Part shown: piece after piece, positions 1-6,281 of the stretch
Position numbering within the stretch: position 1 is the stretch's first letter
Layout of the letters: each line of letters begins with the position of its first letter
DNA from: Gammaproteobacteria bacterium
Lineage (GTDB): Bacteria > Pseudomonadota > Gammaproteobacteria > UWMA-0217
DNA length: 8,430 bases
Direction: 5' to 3'
Assembly: GCA_011330835.1 (NCBI GenBank)
Contig: DRPO01000228.1
Span: forward strand, 1-8,430
The notes under the pieces: generated by a model
The model's input: the letters and a program-made list of their open reading frames with translations, nothing else
Told to the model about the DNA's origin: nothing
Databases searched by the model: none
Program-made: the position numbers and the translations under genes

Positions 1-21
1 GGCTGAGTGGAGCGAAGACCC

Positions 22-63
22 GGAATCCAGAACGAGGCGCTGGATTCCCGCTTTCGCGGGAAT
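22..63. repeat. Compound palindromic repeat (REP/dRS3-like)
   Basis: Two overlapping inverted repeats are visible. GGAATCCAG (22-30) pairs perfectly with CTGGATTCC (40-48), and ATTCCCGC (44-51) pairs perfectly with GCGGGAAT (56-63) around a TTTC loop. The two stems share bases 44-48, so they compete with each other. The ATTCCC..GGGAAT core resembles intergenic palindromes common in Beta- and Gammaproteobacteria, including dRS3-type repeats of Neisseria; that comparison is from memory. It lies downstream of the last efflux gene and could stabilise the mRNA 3' end. Neither strand shows a T-run after the stem, so it is not a canonical terminator. Confidence 0.7.
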
Positions 64-109
64 GACGAGGGGGGCGGGAATGACGAGGGGGGCGGGAATG
101 ACAGAGGGG
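56..109. repeat. 18-bp tandem repeat, three copies
   Basis: The unit GCGGGAATGACGAGGGGG occurs exactly at 56-73 and 74-91. A third, slightly changed copy (GACAGAGGGG in place of GACGAGGGGG) follows at 92-109. The first copy begins with the right arm of the neighbouring palindrome, so the array looks like local amplification of one arm of that element. No reading frame of a recognised protein covers it. Confidence 0.8.
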
Positions 110-180
110 CTCGGTGACGGAATGAAACGCCCACCGCAATCCTCCCCACAAGCGTGGCTGGAGGCATTGCGACGCGCTTC

Positions 181-239
181 ATCTCGGGAATCAGGCAGGC
201 CGTGACGATCACGAAATCGAAGACATTCCAGCCCTCCTG
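181..239 (-). pseudogene. Remnant of a voltage-gated ion channel (S3 helix)
   Basis: Read on the minus strand in a frame different from the preceding DUF3240 gene, this stretch encodes QEGWNVFDFVIVTACLIPE. The GWN-FDF-hydrophobic-LIP pattern closely resembles the segment entering helix S3 of bacterial NavBac-type voltage-gated sodium channels. Upstream residues do not look like S2, and downstream the frame runs into MKRVAMPPATLV and then the palindromic repeat, with no S4 arginine ladder or pore. There is no own start codon. I infer a gene fragment left after deletion or insertion. The match is only about 19 residues and was judged by eye, so chance similarity remains possible. Confidence 0.4.
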
Positions 240-253
240 TACCCCGACGCGTA

Positions 254-595
254 TCAAAGGGATGCTAAGCCTCGGTCGCAATGCAGGCAGCCTTGGCGCA
301 GAATCGGCAGCACGCGATAGTAGATCGTTTCCGTGGTCAAGCGTTCGGTGATCTCTTTCAGCAAGGCATCAACGCGGTTGGCCTCGATCTCTATGTCGAC
401 AGACACCTTGCGCTGGGCGCCAGCCACCTGTTCGTGGACCGAAAGACGTTCCGACGGCTGCCCGTGGCCCTGAATGTCGGCGACGGTGAAGAAAAGCCCT
501 TGTTCCCGCGCTAGCAGCATATCGATCAGCGGCCTCGCCTGCGGATGGGTGAGGATGAGTTGGAGCAGGACTTCGTTGTGCTCGTTTTCGCTCAT
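254..595 (-). CDS. DUF3240 family protein (PII/CutA-like accessory of RND operon)
   Basis: A 113-residue soluble protein with no signal peptide, so probably cytoplasmic. It shows the DUF3240 pattern as I recall it: an N-terminal strand/helix (LLQLILTHPQARPLIDMLL, about 9-27), a central GHGQPSERLSVHEQVAGAQRKV stretch (43-64, whose LSVHEQVAG is the most diagnostic part), and a second strand-helix-strand ending IYYRVLPIL (91-99). This is a small ferredoxin-like fold related to PII/CutA proteins. Its start overlaps the pump gene's stop by 4 nt (ATGA), and a strong AGGAG site at 603-607 sits 7 nt upstream, so it has its own ribosome site inside the czcA-type gene. Family members are often found beside heavy-metal RND genes, but their biochemical role is not established. 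The tail GCLHCDRGLASL carries a CxxC that may bind metal or may be a non-native end created by the adjacent junction. Family call good; function inferred. Confidence 0.85.
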   Translation of the reverse strand: MSENEHNEVLLQLILTHPQARPLIDMLLAREQGLFFTVADIQGHGQPSERLSVHEQVAGAQRKVSVDIEIEANRVDALLKEITERLTTETIYYRVLPILRQGCLHCDRGLASL

Positions 596-3500
596 GCCGG
601 GTCTCCTGCGGTGGCGACGTTGGTGCGTGGCAGCTTCAGCCTCGCGAGATAGCGATAGACGATCGGCAGGATCAGTAGCGTCAGGGCCGTCGAGGTGAAC
701 AGCCCGCCGATCACGACGATGGCCAGTGGACGCTGGATCTCGGAACCGGGGCCGGTGGCGAAGGCGAGGGGAATCAGGCCCAGCGCGGCGATATTGGCGG
801 TCATCAGTACGGGGCGAAGTCTCCTGCGGGCGCCTTCCACCACGACAGTATCCAGCGGCATGCCAAGGGCGAGGAGCTGGTTGAAGTAGCTCACCATGAC
901 GACGCCGTTCAGCACGGCGATCCCGAGCAGGGCGATGAATCCGACCGAGGCGGGCACGGAGAGGTATTCTCCGGTCACCCAGAGGGCGACGATGCCGCCA
1001 ATCATGGCCAGCGGGACGTTCAGCAGGATCAGCAGCGACTGGCTCACCGATTTGAAGGTGGCGAAAAGAATGACGAAGATCATGGCCAGCGCGGCCGGGA
1101 CGACGATGCCGAGGCGTTGCGCCGCCCGCTGCTGGTTTTCGAAGGTGCCGCCCCAGGCGAAATAGTAGCCGGTCGGCAGCGTCAGTGTCGCCGCCTTGCG
1201 CCGCGCCTCCTCGACGAAGCCCACCAGATCGCGACCGCTGACGTTGGCGACGACAACCGCAAAGCGCTTGCCCATCTCCCGCTTGACGAGCACGGGGCCT
1301 TCGACATGCTGGAACCGCACGAGCTGGCGCAGCATCACGCTGTCGCCTCCTTCCAGCGGTACCTCGAGGTTGAGGAAATCGGTCTCGGAGTGGGAGATTT
1401 CCTTTCCGCCCTTGAGCAGCAACGGGATACGGCGGATATCGAGATAGATTGTCCCGACAGGCAGCCCTTCGACCTGGGCGCGAAGCATCTCTTCGATGCG
1501 ATCGACATCGAGGCCGAGCCGACCGATACGCAAGCGATCGGGTTCGATCCGCAGATATCGGGAGCCTTCGTTCGCGGGCGTGAAGACGTCGGTGGCGCCC
1601 GGGATGGTGCGCAAGAGCTCCACCATCTGTTTGGCGACCAGGTTGAGCTTGACCGGGTCGTCGCCGAAGATTTTCACGGCCAGATCGCCGCGCGCGCCGG
1701 TGAGCATTTCGTCGACGCGCATCTGGATCGGCTGGGTGAAGGCGTAGTTGATGCCGGGAAAGTCTTTGACGAGAACGTCGCGGATGGCGTCTTCCAGGCC
1801 GGCCTTGTCGGCCATGCGCCACTGGTCTTTCGGCTTCAATACCATGAACATGTCGGTATCGTTCAGCCCCATCGGGTCCATGCCCAGTTCGTCGGAGCCG
1901 ACCCTGCCGACCATGTTTTCGATCTCTGGCGCCTGTGCTATCAGCGCCTTCTGAATCCGCTGGTCGAGCGCGACCGATGCTTCCAGGCTGATGGCGGGGG
2001 CTTTCTCGACCTGGAGGATGATGTTTCCCTCGTCCATCTGCGGCATGAAGCTCTTGCCGACGAGCGTATAGACCACCGCGCCGGCGATCATGGCCATCAC
2101 GGCGCCGGCGATCACCTTGCGTGGATGGGCCAGCGCCTTGACCAGGATGGGGGTGTACAGCGCCAGCAGGAGGCGGATCAGCCAGGGTTCTTCGCGCCTG
2201 GGTTTGCCGAGCAGAAAGGAGGCAAGCGTCGGGATGACCGTCAGGGAGAGGAATACCGCGCTGCCGAGAGCGAACACGATGGTCAGCGCAACGGGGCTGA
2301 ACAGCTTGCCCTCCAGACCCTGTAGCGTCAGCAGCGGCAGGAAGACGATGATGATGATGCCGATGCCCGATATGACCGGGATGGCCACCTCCTGCACGGC
2401 GCGGAAAATGATGTGCAGCCGGGGCAGGCGATTGTCGCTGCGCTCCTGGTGGGTGACGATGTTTTCCACCACGACCACGGCCGCATCCACCAGCATGCCG
2501 ATCGCGATGACCAGCCCTCCCAGCGACATGAGATTGGCGGTCAGGCCGTACATTCTCATCAGGATGAAGGTGAGGAGGATGGCCATGGGCAGGATGACCG
2601 CCACCGTGACGGCGGCGCGCAGATCGCCGAGGAAGACGAGCAGCAGCAGGATGACGAGCGCCACGGCTTCGATCAGCGCCTTGCTCACGGTCCAGGTCGC
2701 CTTGTCGACCAGATCGCTGCGATTGTAGAAGACATCGATGTGAATGCCGTCGGGCAGGGCCGGTTTCAGCGCCTCCAGCGCCGCTTCCACCCCCTGGATC
2801 ACCTCGCGCGCATTGGCGCCCTTCAGGGCGATGACCAGCCCCTGGACCGCCTCGCCCTCGCCATCCTTGGTCACCGCGCCGTAGCGCGCCAGCGAATCGA
2901 CCTTGACGGTGGCGACATCGCGAACCCGCACGGGCGTCCCGTCACGCACAGCGACCACGGTAGCGGCGATGTCTTCCAGCTGCTCGAAGTTGCCGGTGGT
3001 GCGAACCAGCAGCACCTCTTCGCCGATGGTCAGGCGTCCCGCGCCGTCGTTGCGATTGTTGGCTTCCAGGGCGTTGCGCAGGGCGTCGAAGCTGACCTGG
3101 TGGGCCTTCATCCGGCGCGGATCGGGTTGGACCGCGAAGGTGCGCACATGACCGCCCAGGGCGTTGACGTCGGCGACGCCCGGTACCGCCCGCAGGGCCG
3201 GGCGGATCACCCAGTCGAGCAGATCGCGTTTCTCCATGAGCGACAGGCTGTCGCCTTCGATCGTGAACATGAAGACGTCGCCCAGCGGCGTGCTGATGGG
3301 GGCGAGGCCGCCGCTGACGCCCGCGGGCAGCGTTACCTGGGCGAGTCGCTCCGAGACCTGCTGGCGGGCCCAGTAGATATCGGTGCCTTCGGCGAAGTCG
3401 ATGGTGATGTCGGCAATGCCGTATTTGCCCATGGATCGCATCATCGTCTCATTGGGAATGCCGAGCAGCTCCATTTCGATGGGGGAGATCACACGGCTTT

Positions 3501-3684
3501 CCACTTCGGCCGGGGTCATGCCCGGCGCCTTGAAGATCAGCTTGACCTGGGTCGGGGAGACATCGGGGAAGGCGTCGATCGGGGTCTTTTGCATGGCCCA
3601 CCAGCCCCCCGAGACGATGGCGGCCACGAGCATCAGCACCAGCAGGCGCTGTGCGAGGAAGAACTGAATCCAGCGATCGATCAT
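592..3684 (-). CDS. czcA: Heavy-metal RND efflux pump, CzcA-like (HME family)
   Basis: Inner-membrane proton-driven pump of 1030 residues, the usual HME-RND length. By hydropathy there are 12 membrane helices: one near 13-30, five at about 333-490, one at 523-543 and five at 858-1012, with large periplasmic loops after helices 1 and 7. Landmarks are PIDAFPDVSPTQV (35-47), AIGMLVDAAVVVVEN in helix 4 (394-408, with D400 and E407 as likely proton-relay residues), FMPQMDEG (546-553), DPMGLNDTD (603-611) and RVDEMLTGARGD (656-667). The first aspartate of the classic DFG-D-E motif of Zn/Co/Cd pumps is alanine here (A394). The three CusA substrate methionines also appear absent by eye alignment, which argues against Cu/Ag. 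A divalent cation is the best guess, but the metal cannot be fixed. The start overlaps the adaptor's stop by 4 nt. The symbol names the family, not proven specificity. Confidence 0.93.
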   Translation of the reverse strand: MIDRWIQFFLAQRLLVLMLVAAIVSGGWWAMQKTPIDAFPDVSPTQVKLIFKAPGMTPAEVESRVISPIEMELLGIPNETMMRSMGKYGIADITIDFAEGTDIYWARQQVSERLAQVTLPAGVSGGLAPISTPLGDVFMFTIEGDSLSLMEKRDLLDWVIRPALRAVPGVADVNALGGHVRTFAVQPDPRRMKAHQVSFDALRNALEANNRNDGAGRLTIGEEVLLVRTTGNFEQLEDIAATVVAVRDGTPVRVRDVATVKVDSLARYGAVTKDGEGEAVQGLVIALKGANAREVIQGVEAALEALKPALPDGIHIDVFYNRSDLVDKATWTVSKALIEAVALVILLLLVFLGDLRAAVTVAVILPMAILLTFILMRMYGLTANLMSLGGLVIAIGMLVDAAVVVVENIVTHQERSDNRLPRLHIIFRAVQEVAIPVISGIGIIIIVFLPLLTLQGLEGKLFSPVALTIVFALGSAVFLSLTVIPTLASFLLGKPRREEPWLIRLLLALYTPILVKALAHPRKVIAGAVMAMIAGAVVYTLVGKSFMPQMDEGNIILQVEKAPAISLEASVALDQRIQKALIAQAPEIENMVGRVGSDELGMDPMGLNDTDMFMVLKPKDQWRMADKAGLEDAIRDVLVKDFPGINYAFTQPIQMRVDEMLTGARGDLAVKIFGDDPVKLNLVAKQMVELLRTIPGATDVFTPANEGSRYLRIEPDRLRIGRLGLDVDRIEEMLRAQVEGLPVGTIYLDIRRIPLLLKGGKEISHSETDFLNLEVPLEGGDSVMLRQLVRFQHVEGPVLVKREMGKRFAVVVANVSGRDLVGFVEEARRKAATLTLPTGYYFAWGGTFENQQRAAQRLGIVVPAALAMIFVILFATFKSVSQSLLILLNVPLAMIGGIVALWVTGEYLSVPASVGFIALLGIAVLNGVVMVSYFNQLLALGMPLDTVVVEGARRRLRPVLMTANIAALGLIPLAFATGPGSEIQRPLAIVVIGGLFTSTALTLLILPIVYRYLARLKLPRTNVATAGDPA
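603..607 (-). promoter_or_regulatory. Strong ribosome binding site of the DUF3240 gene
   Basis: Minus-strand AGGAG lies 7 nt before the ATG at 595, inside the 3' end of the pump gene. It is the best Shine-Dalgarno match among the four efflux genes; the adaptor gene has none visible. This supports the chosen start and suggests the small protein is made efficiently, perhaps above the level of the pump. Confidence 0.7.
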
Positions 3685-4799
3685 TCCTCGTTGCCCCCGA
3701 GCATGGCCTTGACATAAACCGCGCCGCTGGTCAGCAGCTGGACGGACTCCGCACTCGCCGCGACCGGCGCGCGCACCACGGCGAAACGGCTGTCACGCAT
3801 CAGCAGCTCCACTGCCAATGGTTCCAGGCCATCGTCCCGGCGCAGAAAGATGGTGGGCACGCCATCGACATCGATGACGCCACTGACCGGCAGGCGCCAT
3901 GCCGTCCGCTGTTCGGTCAGTGTCCTGACGAATTGCAGACGCAGCAGCTCGCCGGGCCTGAACGCGCCGTCGCTGTTGTCGAACAGCGCATGGACGGTGA
4001 CGCGCTGGGTCAGGGGATTGGCGCGGCGATCGATGAAGGCGATGCGGCCCTGCCGAGGGCGATTCCGCGCGATGGCGGTCTGCCCGACCTCGAGCGTGGC
4101 GGCCTCGTCCAGAGGTACGTCCACATCGACGACGATCTGGTCGGTGGCGCCGACCCGGGCCAGCGCGGCGCCGGCCTCGACTCTGTCGCCCGGCGTGACC
4201 ATCAAGTCGAACAGGACGCCATCATGGGGCGCCTCGAGCGTGATGTCGGCGATGAGCTTGCGGGTCTTCTCCAGCGTCTGTAGCTGTTTGGGCGAAAGGC
4301 CGAGGTAGAGCAGCCGCCGTTTCTGCATCTGCTGCTGCCGCTTGAGCACGGTATAGCGGTTTTCCGCTTGCAGAAACTTCTTCTGCGAGAGGCTGCCCGC
4401 CTCGCGCAGTGACTTGGCGCGCTTGTACTCGGATTGCGCCAGCGACAGGTCGGCCAGGGTGGTGAGCCAGTCCTGTTGGGCCGCCAGCAGCGTCGCGCTC
4501 TCGAGGGTAATGATCGGCGTACCCGCTTGCACGTCTCCATGAACCACATGAACCTTGCGCACGAGTCCGTTCGCCGGCGCGGCGATCGTCGTCTGGCGAT
4601 TGGCGGGAATGGCGGCCATGGCGGGGTAGGGGTAGCCTTCCACCTGAGTGATGGCCTCCGGAGGCTGGAAAGTCAGCCCCATGGCGTCGATCTGCGCCTG
4701 GTCGAGCGCAATGGCGGCCCCCTGGGCCATTCCTGAAAAAATGGGGAGAGCGAACGCGGCCGCCCATTTTAGAAAAGAGGGAGTGCGTCGTAGGTTCAT
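3681..4799 (-). CDS. czcB: Periplasmic adaptor of heavy-metal RND system, CzcB-like
   Basis: Membrane-fusion protein of 372 residues that bridges pump and outer-membrane channel. A signal peptide spans about 1-28 (basic MNLRRTPSFLK, hydrophobic core, AQG-AA cleavage). There is no lipobox cysteine. The biotinyl-lipoyl-like half-motifs are at IAAPANGLVRKVHVVHGDVQAG (72-93) and LEAPHDGVLFDLMVTPGDRVEAG (188-210). Between them lies a helical hairpin rich in Q, K, R and L (about 100-180). After them come beta-barrel (about 222-292) and membrane-proximal (about 302-368) domains. It lacks the His-rich N-terminal metal-binding extension found in Cupriavidus CzcB and the Met motif of CusB. The ATG overlaps the czcC-type stop by 4 nt with no visible Shine-Dalgarno, so translation is probably coupled. 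The family is clear; the metal is not. Confidence 0.92.
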   Translation of the reverse strand: MNLRRTPSFLKWAAAFALPIFSGMAQGAAIALDQAQIDAMGLTFQPPEAITQVEGYPYPAMAAIPANRQTTIAAPANGLVRKVHVVHGDVQAGTPIITLESATLLAAQQDWLTTLADLSLAQSEYKRAKSLREAGSLSQKKFLQAENRYTVLKRQQQMQKRRLLYLGLSPKQLQTLEKTRKLIADITLEAPHDGVLFDLMVTPGDRVEAGAALARVGATDQIVVDVDVPLDEAATLEVGQTAIARNRPRQGRIAFIDRRANPLTQRVTVHALFDNSDGAFRPGELLRLQFVRTLTEQRTAWRLPVSGVIDVDGVPTIFLRRDDGLEPLAVELLMRDSRFAVVRAPVAASAESVQLLTSGAVYVKAMLGGNEE

Positions 4800-6124
4800 G
4801 GGAGGATGCCTGCTGCCTGGTTCAATTGCTGGTATGCGCGGATCGATCTGGCCTTCGCCAGCGCCAGTTCGAGTTGTGCCTGGAGGTGTTCCTTTTGCAC
4901 GATCAGCAGATCCTGCAAGCCGATTTCGCCGGCTTCATAGTTCTGCCGTGACAGCGCGAGCGCCTGGCGGGTCGTCTCGGCCTGCTGCCGAGCCAGGGGC
5001 AGCAGCTTTCGCGCGGCGATCAGGGATTGCCGGGATTCGATCAGCGCCTGCGTCAGCTCCTGCTTCACGCGGGCCAGCTCCGTCTGACGTTGCCGGCGCT
5101 GCTGCGCCGCTTCGGCCGTGGCGCGACGGTAACCGGGCGACTCGCCCAGGGGGATGCGAAGTTGGAACACCAGCGACGCTTCGTCGGGGGCGCCATCCGC
5201 CCGATCCTGTTTGCCACCGAGAAACAGTTCGTTGCTGGCGCGGCTCTCCCAGAGCGCAAGCTCTGTTTGCGCCGAGGCCACGGCATTACTGGCTTCGATC
5301 CAGAGATAGCGCGGGTGTCGCCGGATGATTCCGTCTTGATCGGCGTCGGCCTCGATCGTCGGGCGGGAATCGGCGTCCGCCTTTGGCAGATCCTCTTCGT
5401 CGAGATCAATCCCCCAGGTGGCGGCCAGCGCCAATCCTTTGCGTAGCCGGGCCTGCGCCGCGACCGCCTCGATCCGGGTCTGATTCAGATTGCGCGATGA
5501 CAGCAGCGAATCCAGACGGCTGGCGTCGCCGGCGCTTTCCCTGAGCGTCACGAGTTCGTGGAGTCTGGCGGCCTGCTGCTCCGCCTCGCGGGCGTGGTCG
5601 CGAAGGATGCGCAGTTCCAGCAATTCCCCGTAGAGATCGCGCGCGATGCCCGCCGCCTGCCAGTCGAGCCAGCGGGTGTGGCGTTCGCCGAGCGTTGGAT
5701 ACTGCTCGGCAAGGGCTCGAAAGGCCTTGCGCTGTCCCAGCGCCTTGAGCGGGAAATCGATGCCCGCTTCCCAGCTGCGCTTGCCCAGATCGTCGGTGTA
5801 GGCATCGGTCTCGTGCCGCAATGTCAGCGCCATGTTGCCGAGCAGGTTGTCGGCGCTCTCCCGGGTCTGGCGGGCGAGGCGGTCGTAGGTCTCGACGAGG
5901 GTGCGCTCCGGCAGCCTTGTCGCGATGCGCTGTCGCCAGCGGCCCAGCAGGCTAACGCGGGCCTGAGCCGCTGGCGCCGCCCGGTCATCGCCGGTTGCGG
6001 GGCTGACCGCTTCTCCGTGGGCGTACGGTGCGCCGAGAAACGCAGCCAGTGCGACCGCCAGCATTCGACCCCGGCGGGCTGCCTGTGAAATGGTCTGATC
6101 TTTCAAAATGTAGTCCGTCGCCAT
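4796..6124 (-). CDS. czcC: Outer-membrane efflux channel, CzcC/TolC-like
   Basis: OEP-family outer-membrane factor, 442 residues from the ATG chosen here. The signal peptide has basic residues R17, R18 and R20, a hydrophobic core at 21-34 and likely AHG-EA cleavage at 37/38. There is no lipobox cysteine. The body is mostly long amphipathic helices typical of TolC-type barrels. It ends with the diagnostic repeat NYEAGEIGLQDLLIVQKE and then ALAKARSIRAYQQLNQAAG (about 395-439). The start is uncertain. A GTG at 6220 would place the phased operator inside the gene and add residues unlike a signal peptide. The ATG at 6124 lacks a ribosome site. A TTG at 6106 has GGA 7 nt upstream and gives a compact signal peptide, and an ATG at 6064 would lack basic residues. 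It is first of four coupled efflux genes. Family call firm, start about 0.6. Confidence 0.88.
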   Translation of the reverse strand: MATDYILKDQTISQAARRGRMLAVALAAFLGAPYAHGEAVSPATGDDRAAPAAQARVSLLGRWRQRIATRLPERTLVETYDRLARQTRESADNLLGNMALTLRHETDAYTDDLGKRSWEAGIDFPLKALGQRKAFRALAEQYPTLGERHTRWLDWQAAGIARDLYGELLELRILRDHAREAEQQAARLHELVTLRESAGDASRLDSLLSSRNLNQTRIEAVAAQARLRKGLALAATWGIDLDEEDLPKADADSRPTIEADADQDGIIRRHPRYLWIEASNAVASAQTELALWESRASNELFLGGKQDRADGAPDEASLVFQLRIPLGESPGYRRATAEAAQQRRQRQTELARVKQELTQALIESRQSLIAARKLLPLARQQAETTRQALALSRQNYEAGEIGLQDLLIVQKEHLQAQLELALAKARSIRAYQQLNQAAGILP

Positions 6125-6138
6125 GAAATTTGAGACAG

Positions 6139-6144
6139 AGTCTA
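6139..6144 (-). promoter_or_regulatory. Candidate -10 element of the efflux operon promoter
   Basis: Minus-strand TAGACT matches TATAAT at four of six positions, including T1, A2 and T6. It starts exactly 10 nt after the last TTTCAG hexamer. That is the spacing expected when an OmpR/PhoB-type activator occupies the place of the -35 box; no good TTGACA lies at the normal distance. Transcription would start near 6132, only about 8 nt before the ATG at 6124. Predicted from sequence alone. Confidence 0.5.
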
Positions 6145-6154
6145 AGTCGCGAAT

Positions 6155-6182
6155 CTGAAAACAAGCTGAAAAAGCGCTGAAA
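6155..6182 (-). promoter_or_regulatory. Phased triple direct-repeat operator (TTTCAG x3, 11-bp period)
   Basis: On the minus strand TTTCAG occurs at 6182-6177, 6171-6166 and 6160-6155, that is three perfect copies at an exact 11-bp period (5-nt spacers GCTTT... not conserved beyond the hexamer). Direct repeats about one helical turn apart are the typical binding pattern of OmpR/PhoB-family regulators, which bind head-to-tail. The array sits just upstream of the czcC-type gene and downstream of the kinase gene. I infer it is the operator of the response regulator encoded at 7591-8250. Confidence 0.7.
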
Positions 6183-6281
6183 CCGGCATAGGGAGAGGGA
6201 GAGATCGCGTTTTGCGACACCCTATTATCTATCGGAGGGAGGATGCTGAATTCCTATCGCGACAGCCCCTGCCGGCGGCCG

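Noticed and set aside
44..63. Intrinsic terminator for the efflux operon
   Set aside because: The stem is good, but neither strand has a T-run after it; on the minus strand GGAATCCAGCG follows. Kept as a repeat only.
154..351. 65-residue plus-strand open frame at the left end
   Set aside because: It runs antisense through the DUF3240 3' end and the channel-like remnant, with no convincing ribosome site and no family resemblance.
1117..2325. 402-residue plus-strand open frame
   Set aside because: It lies entirely antisense to the clearly conserved pump gene, its composition (rich in D, H, G, R, Q) is typical of a GC-rich antisense shadow, and no family is recognisable.
2346..2361. GAT-type trinucleotide run
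   Set aside because: It encodes consecutive isoleucines in transmembrane helix 5 of the pump (IGIIIIVF), so protein sequence explains it.
2413..3717. 434-residue plus-strand open frame
   Set aside because: Same reason: antisense to the pump gene, HDGQ-rich shadow composition, no recognised domain.
6205..6217. Short inverted repeat TCGCG..TGCGA between kinase and channel genes as a terminator
   Set aside because: The stem is only four to five bases with no following T-run on the minus strand; too weak to support.
6224..6229. GATAAT as a -10 box
   Set aside because: It matches TATAAT well, but no acceptable -35 lies 16-18 nt upstream, and it would put the operator array downstream of the start site. 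Kept only as an alternative.
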